Of a stretch of 64,000 bases of DNA, positions 1 to 9,563 are shown one piece after another. The stretch's first letter is position 1, and every line of letters starts with the position of its first letter. This stretch comes from Cercis canadensis (taxonomy: Eukaryota > Streptophyta > Magnoliopsida > Fabales > Fabaceae), in assembly GCA_003255065.1 (NCBI GenBank), contig QAOA01000473.1, positions 280,291-344,290 of the forward strand, given 5' to 3'. The position numbers and the translations under genes were made by a program. The notes under the pieces are model-generated. The model was not told where the DNA came from. It saw only the letters and a program-made list of their open reading frames with translations, and did no database searches.

Positions 1-1674
1 CTGATTAAGCTGTCTGTAATCAATACAGACCCTCCAGCTATTCTGAACTCGAGTGGGAATGAGCTCATCATGCTAGTTCTTCACCATTGTCACTCCCGAC
101 TTCTTTGGAACAACTTGCACTGAGCTCACTCACTTGCTATCTGAGATTGGGTAAATAATTCCAACTTGAAGAAGCTTGGTTATCTCCTTCTTGACCACAT
201 CCAGAATCAGTGAATTAAGTCTCCTTTGTGACTGCCTCACTGCCTTAGCATCTTCCTTAAGTAGAATTCTATGCATGCAGGTAGAAGGACTGATGCCAGG
301 TATATCTGCCAGTGTCCACCCAATTGCCTTCTTGTTCACTCTCAGAATGTGCAACAACCTTGCCTCTTGCTCATGTTGAAGGTTCTTGGAAATAATAACT
401 CGTAGCTGCTCATTCTGCTCTAAAAATGCATAAGTCAAATGCTCAGGGAGGGGTTTAAGCTCCATTTTGGGTGGCTGCTCTATGGAAAGAAGTAAGGTCT
501 TGGCTACAGCCTCTAATGCATAAATTTCCCCCTCACACTTGGCATCAACTGCCACTGTAGGATCATCAACTACTTCATCAACTACTTCAATAGCCTCTGT
601 GATAGAATCATTGCTCTCTAAAAATTCAGTAATCCCTAAGCAAACATAGCAAACATAATCACTATCACAGTTACAACAAATTGAATCATCCAAGAACAGC
701 AACTCAGGGGGTTCAGAGGGAAGACTATCATCAACCTTATCAACTAACTCATCAATAATATCAACGCAGTAATGGTCTTCCATGAGATATCTCATGGCAT
801 CAAGGATATTAAACTGCACTATACTATCACCAAACTCCATTGAAAGAGTTCCAGAATGGACATCTATCTTGGTTCTAGCAGTCTTGAGGAAATGTCTCCC
901 AAAGATGATTGGATTCTTGCTGTTTGTTGATTCACCCTCCATGTCTAGGATGTAGAAGTCAGCAGGGAAAAATAACTTATTAATCCGAACTAGTACATCC
1001 TCAATCAGACCTGCAGGGTATGCATTGCTTCTGTTTGCTAGTTGGATCACCACTCCTGTTGGCTGCAAGGGTCCCAATCTATGTGAATGAAAAATTGACT
1101 TGGGCATGAAATTGATAGAAGCTCCAAGGTCCAACATAGCATCCTCAAACTTACAGTTTCCAATGACACAAGGTATGGTAAAAGTTCTAGGATCTTGGCA
1201 CTTCTTAGGCATAGGTTGAATGAGGGCAGAAACATTTTGGCCCATACTGACCCGTTCATTGCCTTTTAACTTCCTCTTGTGAGTGCACAACTCCTTCAGG
1301 AACCTTGCATACTTTGGAATCTGCTTGATTGCCTCTAACAGTGGAATGTTAATTTCAACTCTCCTAAATGTCTCCAGAAGTTCCCTTTCTTTCTTTGTCT
1401 CATCCAACTTTTTGGATTGAAAGGCTCTCTGTGGGAAAGGCAGAGGAACAAAATAAGTGTTCTTATGATGTTGTAGCATCTCTGGAGTGCTAAAGTTAGA
1501 ACTACTAAGGTCAACAACAGGCTTATCTTGCACATTTGGCTTACTCTGACCACTGCTGGAATGGTTGGCTGCAGGTGCAGGGGTAGGGTCAGGAATTTTC
1601 TTACCACTCCTAATGGTGATTGCATTCACATTCTTCCCAATTGGATTAGGAACTGTTTAAGAGGGAAGGTTACC
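1..1674 (-). pseudogene. Athila-like pol: aspartic protease and start of reverse transcriptase
   Basis: The longest open stretch (130-1629) carries the NAITIRSGKK segment that usually follows gag in Athila-type polyproteins, then a retropepsin-like active site (DLGASINFMP; Asp-Leu-Gly instead of Asp-Ser/Thr-Gly, as is common in this lineage) and the RT entry segment ending GIIYPISDSK. Beyond it the RT continues to position 1 but meets stops near 132 (a TGA where tryptophan is expected) and near 71. It would process the polyprotein and copy the element RNA if intact. It is not functional here, and the rest of RT, RNase H and integrase lie outside the window. Confidence 0.8.
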
Positions 1675-3204
1675 AGAACCTTAAGCTTGTAGTTGACTAA
1701 TGGATGAAGCTAATTGGCCAATTTGAGTCTCCAAATTCTGAATGGTAGCTCCAGTACTCTGCTAGAATTGGAGGTTATTGGCTGCTAATTGTTTCATAAG
1801 CTTTTCTAGGTTAGGTGTAGATTGGTTAGAAGTGGAAGCTTGCTGGTTGGCAGGATGGAAAAGTTGTCTGTTTTGAAAGTCTGGTGGTCTATTTTGGTAT
1901 GACTGGTAAGACTGAGGATTAGGTTGCTGTTGTGGTTGCATGTTATTTCCAAATCTCAAGTTTGGATGGTCTCTCCAACCAGGGTTATATGTGGTAGAGA
2001 AATGGTCATGTCTTGGTTGGTGAGGCTTGTAGTACTGAGATTGGGAATACTGAGGCTTGTTGGAAAAAATATTAGCTGCAGCTGCTGTTTGGTTAGGAAA
2101 GGCAGAGATATCCTCTTGAAGGGTAGGACAAGCATTAGTGCAATGGGAAGAACAAGAACATATGCCACAAACTCGGATTGGTTACACTGGCTGCATTGGT
2201 GGCATGGCTGGCTATTGATGTTTTCCCATGGCTAATTGTCTCACCAATGGGGTTAACTCATCAAGCCTATGTTCCATCCTTTGTTGGTCAGCAAGGTGCA
2301 CGTTAACCTCATTGACCCCTCTATTGGCAGAATGCATCCTAGTGCCAAACTGTTGGGAATTGGCAGCCATATTAGAGATCAAATCCCTAGCTGCAACAGG
2401 TGTCTTATCCACCAATGCTCCTCCACTAGCAGAATCAATATTGCTCCTCTCCATAGGCATTAGACCCTCATAAAAATATTGAATTAAGAGTTGGTCACTA
2501 ATCTGATGGTGGGGACAACTTGAACACAACCTATTGAATCTTTCCTAGTATTCATGCAAGGTCTCTCCTGGAAGCTGCCTTATACCACAAATGTCATTTC
2601 TAATTGCAGCAGTCCTAGAGGCAGGGTAAAACTTCTCCAAAAAGAGTCTCTTCATCCCATTCCAATTTGTCACTGAGCCTTGTAAGAGATAGTAGAGCCA
2701 ATCCTTTGCAGCATCCGCAAGAGAAAAAGGAAATGCCCTCAATTTAATGTCCTCCTCAGAAACTCCTTGTGGCTTTGTTGAACAAACCACATGGAATTCC
2801 TTCAAGTGCTTATGGGGATCCTCACCTGCAAGACCATGAAATCTAGGCAACAAGTGTATCAATTCGGACTTAAGTTCAAAAGAAGCATCTAACTCAGGGT
2901 ATTGGATACCTAAAGGTTGGTATGTCACATCTGGGGCAGCAAGCTCCTTAAGAGTCCTAGGTTTAACATGCATATCATTATGTCCAGCCCTATTGGCAAC
3001 ATCATTAACAATATGATCCACATTATCATCTATTTTATGGTCAGCCATGTTGTCAATAGAATTATGAACAACAGGATTAACAACAATAGGATTAAGAATA
3101 GGATCAACAACTACTCTTCTCCTAGCTTGTCTATGCCGGCTATGAAATGTTTTATCAATCTCACAATTAATATCACATAAATCATTGCAAGAAGACCGAG
3201 TCAT
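1675..3204 (-). pseudogene. Athila-like gag (capsid/nucleocapsid), nonsense-broken
   Basis: The segment 2545-3204 contains a Retrotrans_gag-type capsid domain (pattern around LIHLLPRFHGL, DAAKDWLYYL and LFLEKFYPASR). The same frame continues after a TAG at 2545-2547 (after GETLHEY) through 2212-2529 and 1762-1959. A CX2CX4HX4C zinc knuckle (CGICSCSSHCTNAC) lies near 2130-2170. A glutamine- and asparagine-rich linker follows, then the protease. Several further in-frame stops lie between 1670 and 2211. Gag would package element RNA in the virus-like particle; this copy cannot make a full protein. Confidence 0.8.
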
Positions 3205-3269
3205 ACATCATGCATACAAGGTTGGCAGAATGCCAAAATACACTAAAACAGGAACACAACACAGAAACA

Positions 3270-3735
3270 CATAAATAGGGACAGAAAATGGCTAAAACAG
3301 AAGGTAATCGGCAGAAAGTAATCAGCAGAAAGTAAATGACATAAAGTAATTAACAGAAAGTAATCAGCAGAAAGTAAACGACATAAAGTTATTAACAGAA
3401 AGTAAATGACAGAAAGTAAATGACAAAAATTAAATGACAAAAAGTAAATGACATAAAGTAATCGACATAAATTAAAAGACAGAAAGTAAATGACATAAAA
3501 TAAATGACATAAAGTAATCGACAGAAATTAAATGACAGAAATTAAACGACAAAAAGTAATTGACAGAAATTAATCGACAAAAATTAAATGACATAAAGTA
3601 AATGACAGAAAGTAATCGACAGAAATTAAATGACAGAAAGTAAATGATATAAAGTAAATGACAGAAATTAAACGACAAAAAGTAAATGACAAAAAGTAAA
3701 TATGATAAAGTAAATGACAGAAAGTAATCCGAATT
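3270..3735. repeat. Degenerate ~14-bp tandem repeat in the element leader
   Basis: About 30 imperfect copies of a unit close to agaaagtaaatgac lie head to tail, with variants such as cataaagtaatcgac and agaaattaaacgac. The block sits between the primer-binding site (right) and gag (left) of the Athila-like element, so it is the untranslated leader. Minus-strand ORFs here (rich in Phe, Leu, Cys, Tyr) are translations of this low-complexity repeat and not genes. Confidence 0.85.
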
Positions 3736-4311
3736 TAACAAGACAATCAATTCAAGGAATCAACTAATTCAAGCCAAAATAAAGGAAAAACAAGGGGGAA
3801 ATGGAACCAAATCACCAAAATTCATACAGGGGACTTGAATTGCAGTAAAATACACTAAAACAGAATTAACACACAAAGAGTGACAGAATTGCACTAAAAT
3901 AGAAACACACAAAATGTACTAAACAAAGACAAAAAGAGACCAAAATAACATTAGTTAACCCATCTAAATATTTTTTTAAATTTTTCTACCATCACAGGGT
4001 GAAATCTGAGACTAAATGGAACTCAAAAATCAAATAAAAAAATTTTAAAAAAGGGAAAAGTGATCAAAACAGTGGAATTTGGCTTAAAAACGCAGACCTC
4101 ACAGCCAAAGGCTGTGATTATTGATTGTTGGCCCATTTTCCTTCAACTGACCAAGTTTCAGGTCAATCGGAGCAAAATATTTTGGCCAGAACAGTACACG
4201 CGAAAATTAGTGAATCTAGCCAAAATGCAAGGAAAACAAGGGGGAAATGGGAGCAAATGACTAGAATTCACACAATGAACTTAAAATCATCAACTAACAT
4301 TAACATTCCTA

Positions 4312-4324
4312 GGCAACGGTGCCA
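4312..4324 (-). other. Primer-binding site, tRNA-Asp-like
   Basis: On the minus strand the site reads TGGCACCGTTGCC, five bases after the LTR end. It matches the complement of the plant tRNA-Asp 3' end (TGGCGCCGTTGCC) with one change. tRNA-Asp priming is usual for Athila-type elements. Confidence 0.75.
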
Positions 4325-4329
4325 AAATT

Positions 4330-5783
4330 TGATTGGTGTTGTCGCTTAACCAATTAAATTTTACCGAATCCCCTAATTAGAATGCAATAGAGGGCATAAT
4401 CCGGGTTTGTCTCACAAGGAATGCAATGTGTAATCAATAATTTCAAGTTAAAAATAAGGAATTTTTGAAACAAAATTATAATAGTAAATTGCAAAATTAA
4501 ACAAAGATTAATGTAGTTGATTAAAGGCGTAACCTAGCTAGACATTCATCAAAAACCGGTTTGATTCATCCTAGATTAACATGAGTGATTAAGTCTTAAT
4601 GTAGCAATGCTAATTGAGTTTAATCACAACGAAATCTCTAATTGTGACTAATTATTCCTACTAAGTTATCACTTAGAATTCAATTAACCACATACAATCA
4701 CTAATCTTGTAATCACAAAGACTAAGCAATTAGTGATTAATCTAAAAACTGAACATCAATTAACATAGCATAGCTTCTTTGAATTCTAACCACAAATTAA
4801 AGATTGATCAATCTAATTTCTATTTCTTACTTCAATATCCATATAAATCACAAAGATCTCCATGAATTCATACAAAGATTAAAGCAAGACAGAAATTCAA
4901 AGAAGAAGAAATTGCATTAAGTTTAATCCAATTAAGAACATAATCTCAAAATCAAAACCGAATTTAATCAGGAGTCTAACTTGGTTACAAGGATTCTACT
5001 CCTCCATGGTCATGAAATCCAAGCTCCAATGGAGAAGTGCGGTCATAAATCAAAGAGCTCCAAACTTTTCAAGAGAGAAAACAAAAGCTGCCTAGTCTAG
5101 CAATGATAACTCGTCTGCCTCCTTTCTCTGCTTATAACTTCCTAACTTTCATGCACACCTAATTTACCCCTAACCTAGTTTAAACCTCTAGACCTCAGCT
5201 TCAAATGGGCTCCGGTTTGGGCCTAATTGGGCCTGAATTGAGGAAGTTAAGCCCATTTAAGTCCATCTAGGTCCATATAGGTCTCTGGACTAATCAGCCA
5301 TTTTCGACAGGAAATAAGACTATCTTAACTTCATAATTTGTTGAACTGGCCTTCATAACAATTTAAGTCCTTTGCCTTAGCTTTCCAATGGGACTAGTGT
5401 CAAGTCCATACGACATGTACAACACAAGTTATGGTCCAAACACTGCATGCGGGTCAGGATCCAGCGGCAGCAACTCTACTCTGACTTCTAGGTTAAATTT
5501 GATCCACTGAACGTCTAAATTGGCCTTGGAGGTCTGAATGGAAGTTGTAGATAATCCTCTTAGATTTCCTACAAGGCAAGAATCACAATTTTTAGACATA
5601 CAGAACTAAAGATATACCCGAAATACAGAATAGTGTCAAAACCCTAATAATGCTAAAAAATACACTTAAGCCCAATTTGAACCTAATTAATGAAATATGA
5701 CCCAAGCCCAATCAAATAAGCCCAAAATAGGATTAGGAGGTTAAAAATGAGGATTAATTAATATATAAAAATACTGTTCATCA
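4330..5783 (-). repeat. 5' LTR of the Athila-like element
   Basis: The LTR is bounded on the right by TGATGAACAG (minus strand) and on the left by ...CCAATCA next to the primer site, giving TGAT/ATCA inverted ends. An AT-rich TATATATTAA tract lies just inside the right end. No second copy exists in the window for comparison, so the boundaries rest on the terminal motif and the primer-site spacing. Confidence 0.65.
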
Positions 5784-6340
5784 AGTTGATTCTTAAGAGT
5801 AGGAGTATGAGGACCTTGGTGAAGCCTGTTTAGAATCATTCTCATAAAAGCTAATTGACAAGCCACAGGTAATACCATTTAGAATTTTAAAGGAAAATGA
5901 ATAGTACACAAACTAGCCTAGTAGTAACTAGTAACTGAGAAGAAAGCGATTAGTCAAACCAAACAAATTAAAATAATAATAAAGAGATTCTTAATATTTA
6001 ATCTTAATTGTTTATTTTTAAAGATCAAAATTAATTATCTTTTATGTCAATCATTCTCATATATTACACAAAAGAGAGATGTCTGGTATGTAAAAAAGCT
6101 ACTAAAAAAGCATAAAAAAAGAAATAGAAATGAGTCTGTCCAAATATGAATAGAAAGAAAGAGTGAAAGAAAAGGAAAGCAAAAGAGCCCCCCTAACTCC
6201 TTTATCTTCCTCAGAACTCCTTCCCATCCTCAATTAATCCAATGAAGCATCTAAGGATGGGAGGGGGAGACGCAAATTCCTCTACATAAATCAATTCCAT
6301 AAGAAAATTAAGGGTGCAAAAGAATTACATTAATTAATTA
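5784..6340. other. Intergenic, no gene seen
   Basis: AT-rich sequence between the Athila-like LTR and the AGP-peptide gene. No ORF or repeat boundary that I can support. The right end would contain the 3' UTR of the minus-strand AGP gene. Confidence 0.5.
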
Positions 6341-6368
6341 ACGGCATGCCAAAATGGCTTTTGAGGAA

Positions 6369-6539
6369 TCAGAAAAGAAACCCAAATGCAAGAGCAACAA
6401 AAGAAGCAAACGCGGTTGGTACAAAGAAGGTGGCATCCGATGTGGGACTTGGAGCTGGGGCATCAGCAGCAGACACAGCTGATACAGCCATCAACATGAC
6501 CATTACCACCAAGAAAAGCTTCATCTTCAGTGCCTCCAT
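6369..6539 (-). CDS. Arabinogalactan-peptide (AG-peptide), GPI-anchored
   Basis: A 56-residue protein. It has an N-terminal signal peptide (about residues 1-24, starting MEALKMKLFLVVMVML and ending near SAVSA), a tiny mature core ADAPAPSPTSD with alternating Ala-Pro/Ser-Pro where proline is hydroxylated and arabinogalactan is attached, and a C-terminal hydrophobic GPI-anchor signal (FASFVALAFGFLF). This three-part plan and the core motif are those of the Arabidopsis AGP12/13/14/21 peptide group; the mature product would be a roughly 10-residue proteoglycan on the outer plasma membrane. The first ATG after a TATA box is used and no intron is needed. The gene is below usual ORF length cut-offs and easily missed. 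The plus strand of the same stretch carries a longer meaningless ORF. Confidence 0.9.
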   Translation of the reverse strand: MEALKMKLFLVVMVMLMAVSAVSAADAPAPSPTSDATFFVPTAFASFVALAFGFLF

Positions 6540-6640
6540 TTCTGAAATTTTCCTTTTTCGTTAAGCAAGAGAAACGCGAGGATGCACAAGCACAATAGAC
6601 AGAAGCTAGTGGCTGAAAGCACAAGTGCGGCTACGGGCAT

Positions 6641-6650
6641 TTTATATACT
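6641..6650 (-). promoter_or_regulatory. TATA box of the AG-peptide gene
   Basis: The minus strand reads AGTATATAAA about 100 bases upstream of the ATG at 6539, which leaves a plausible 5' UTR of roughly 70-80 bases. This is the only good TATA element in the upstream 150 bases. Confidence 0.6.
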
Positions 6651-6999
6651 CAGTTGCAAAAGAGATAATCGGTGGGCTCCACATGCACCCTGCCCACCTT
6701 TTTTGAGGCTCTTCATGTATATGCAAACTTTCGGGCAGCTGGGCCTGCCCGTTCCTTCGACTGGGTGTCCTTAAAGACCTTGGTGCTATACAGTTGTCCA
6801 ACGGTTCCTTGCCCCACTTTTTTTTTCCTTCAAAAAGTTTTTTTATTATTAACTGTCTTAGGTTCCCTGCCCCATGCCTTTTTTTTTTTCTTTTCAAAAA
6901 TTTGTTTATTATCAATTTTTTTTTTCTAAGAGTGCTTTGTACTTAGTTTTGTAGTCGACAATCTTGTTGTGCTGATCATGTTCTAAGAGTGATAGGCTT

Positions 7000-7847
7000 T
7001 AGGGGTGTTCATAATCCGGTGAACTCATAACAACCCGACCGAATCGGACCATTTTATTGCCAATCCAACAGTTACAGATAAGGGGCGGACAGAATCAAAT
7101 GGCTAGGATTAAAGAATTCGGCTTGGATCGGTTGGTTTGGTTTTAACTAAATAAAACCGGTACTTTCTCTCTCCCTCATTAAGTCCTTCCCACCCACCTC
7201 TCACTTCCCAATGGCTGAACACCTCTCTATTTTTGTCCTTTCAATTTTTGAAAAACCATTCTTTAACTTTTCAACTCATTCCACCTGTTTAATTCTATAT
7301 ATATTAATTACAGTCATAAGTCATAACTGAATAGATGGAGGCGTGGAGCGGTGGAGGTGCAAGAGGACCTTGTTCTTCTTGTTGGTGATATGATCAGTTG
7401 ATGAGGGAGGAGGGGGAGGAGAAACGGTGTCGTATTCATGAGCAAGCCTAGGAGCTTGCTCACCAAGCGCCACCTTGTTCTCGTCTCTGGCCCTCATCTT
7501 GCTATGTGGATCCACCTACGATGCCGACGTGGCTTTTCTCATTTACTCTTGAATTTGATCTCCACGGTTTTCTGTGCTTTTGCCTGTGGACTTGGAAAAA
7601 TATTGGTGTACTCGCAAGCTTGGAACAGATTACAATTAGAGGGCTTGTGGTTGTTGCATCTACAATAGAAGTACAGAACACTGAGTCAACCCGCCCGAGC
7701 CAACCCAACCCAACCAATCTCAAACCAAATCCATCGGTTCCGTTGATGAGGTGGTAGGTGGCAGGTGGGAAAATTCCCAATCCGATGACCATCGGACGGG
7801 TGAGATATTCCTCAAATCCGACCGAACCCGACCGATGAACACCCCTA
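7000..7847. mobile_element. Non-autonomous hAT-type element
   Basis: Perfect 13-bp terminal inverted repeats (TAGGGGTGTTCAT / ATGAACACCCCTA) bound an 848-bp segment. It is flanked by an 8-bp target duplication with one mismatch (ATAGGCTT at 6992-6999, ATAGGCTC at 7848-7855). CGGTCGGGTTCGG-like subterminal motifs lie inside both ends. The 8-bp duplication and the TAGGGGTG start are typical of hAT superfamily elements. No transposase domain is present; overlapping ORFs inside (7321-7879) on both strands have no recognisable domain. Confidence 0.8.
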
Positions 7848-7855
7848 ATAGGCTC

Positions 7856-8810
7856 ATTCGAAAACACAAGTGAAGTCAAATTATTTTATACCTGATTATT
7901 TTTTGTTTTGGGCTTGTGGGCTGCTTGTGGAATAATAGCAAATAAAAATGAAGTCTTTGATATTTTGAAGCCCAATCAATTTTTTTTGGGTACAATAAAC
8001 ATATCATCATTTTAAATTGTTGGGCTCTTGCTAAGATGCGAGTTTCACAATGAATTTAGTGTCGTTGTGAAGATATCAAAGTCACCAGTATGCGTTAGAA
8101 TAGACAATTCTTTTAAAAATGCAAGAACGACACGATTAAGAAAAACATGCCAAACTCCAAATGTTTTTATTAAAAGTTAAATTTTTTATTTAATACGTTT
8201 TCTTATATTATGTCATTCTTGTATTTTGTAAGGAATTGTATATTCTGTCATATATTAGGAGACTCAATTTTTTGATATTTTTGCAATGACACTAAATTTA
8301 TTGGGTGAGTTTTGGTGAGATCCATCCAATTGGATAGGAAGGTAGCACTATCCGCATTTTTAGTAATTGTAGAATAACAATCACCTAAATTTTGATCTCA
8401 TAATAAACATATCATAATTCATAACTTCGGTTAACAAAATAAAATGAGCTCTTCATTTCTTTCAAATCACATTTTTATTCTTATTGTTAATGCGTCAGCA
8501 CATAGAAAGGATTGTCATAAATCACTTTATTTATGATATCCTATGAAGGTGCAATTCTGATGTCAATTTTCTAGTTACATCTAGCATTTGCACTATAGTT
8601 ATAACAATGATAATTGATAATATCAATGTGCTCACCAATCTAACATAAAAAAATAAAACTCTAAAATATACATAGGCCTTTTAGTGAGCACTTGATATCA
8701 GTTTTCCAGACTCTAACATTGGTAAGGAAATTTTTTGTAGAACCTCAGAAAAAGATATGCATGAAATATTCTTCACTGTCTTCCTGCAAATGGAAAGTTG
8801 ACTATAGCTC
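7856..8810. other. Intergenic, no gene seen
   Basis: AT-rich anonymous sequence. No coding signature, terminal repeat or RNA gene that I can support. Confidence 0.5.
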
Positions 8811-8817
8811 ATCCATT

Positions 8818-9006
8818 TTAGTTTGCTTCTTGTGAAAGTAATGCTTTCTCAATTTCTTGGAGTGACTTCCCTTTTGTTTCCAAAGCATTTTTCTTCACAA
8901 AAATCACTGCCACCAAATAGAATGAACCGAAGATTGTATAGAGGAGTTTTGCCCCTATTTGCTCCAGCAAGCACAAAAATAGTAGGCCATCGAAGAAGTT
9001 TATCAA
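8818..9006 (-). pseudogene. Orphan last exon of a plastidic glucose/sugar transporter (MFS)
   Basis: The 62 codons end in the hallmark C-terminus of plant MFS monosaccharide transporters (residue patterns INFFDGLLFL, LLYTIFGSFYLVAVIFV, ETKGKSLQEIEKALL), closest by memory to the plastidic glucose transporter group (pGlcT type). A good 3' splice site (CTGCTCTTTAACCAG) immediately precedes the homologous segment at 9007-9009, so this looks like a true terminal exon in phase 0. No upstream exon is recognisable to the right: only 261 bases remain before the copia element at 9273, and no transporter sequence is seen beyond it at 22.6-24 kb. It is either a truncated relic or the end of a gene broken by rearrangement. 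Confidence 0.65.
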
Positions 9007-9272
9007 CTGGTTAAAGAGCAGTATTGTATTAGCAATCTGACAGGGGATAGAAGAGAGAAACCTCTTATCCATAATGTAGAGCTTGATATGCATATAAATA
9101 TAGATATCACTCCTACGATGTCAGTGAAAGTTACCACTTCAACTCTGACATCATTAGATATCTATCAACTCCGTCCCTAGTAAACTATGGTAAAAGAGTA
9201 TTCAGTATGCTCCATAAGGACAAAAATTTACATGTTCAGAGTTCATTAGATTGTCAAAGAATGTTCAAAATT

Positions 9273-9482
9273 TATTAGACAGGCTGTATAGTTAGTTAGA
9301 TAACACGTCAACATGTGGTTAGTCATTCAGTTAGTTAGTTGTTTTGGTATCAATGTAATTAGTTGATTATTTTACACATCAGCTATATGAGTTGTTGCTA
9401 TATATACGTGTACTATGAGAGAATCAATTAATCTAATTTTCATTTCCTCATCTTTCATTTCTTCACCAACTCTGGTGTGATA
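9273..9482 (+). repeat. 5' LTR of the copia element
   Basis: Begins TATTAGACAGG and ends GTGTGATA; contains a TATA-like CTATATATACG near 9400. Its boundary is fixed by divergence from the 3' copy on the left and by the abutting primer site on the right. Confidence 0.95.
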
Positions 9483-9500
9483 TGGTATTAGAGCAACGCT
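9483..9500 (+). other. Primer-binding site, initiator tRNA-Met type
   Basis: TGGTATTAGAGCAACGCT directly follows the LTR. It resembles the usual copia primer site TGGTATCAGAGC with one transition. Confidence 0.85.
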
Positions 9501-9563
9501 CTATGGTGTGAACACCTCTGTCTCTGAAGTTCATCTTCATCTTGATTTTTTTTTTCTGTATCA

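Larger units (their letters stand above)
1..5783 (-). mobile_element. Athila-like Ty3/gypsy retrotransposon, 5' part, decayed
   Basis: Read on the minus strand from the right: a 1.45-kb LTR, a primer-binding site resembling the 3' end of tRNA-Asp, a leader with short tandem repeats, then gag, aspartic protease and the beginning of RT. The element runs off the left edge, so its 3' half and the second LTR are not visible and no target duplication can be tested. The gag-pol reading frame is the same throughout (minus-strand codons starting at positions divisible by 3) and is broken only by nonsense codons. The primer type and the protease/RT style fit the Athila branch; the lineage name is inferred from motifs. 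Confidence 0.85.

Noticed and set aside
3243..3750. Two minus-strand ORFs rich in Phe, Leu and Cys
   Set aside because: They translate the 14-bp tandem repeat in the Athila-like leader; periodic and without start context.
7321..7879. Overlapping ORFs on both strands
   Set aside because: They lie within the hAT element; no domain, and opposite-strand overlaps indicate chance.
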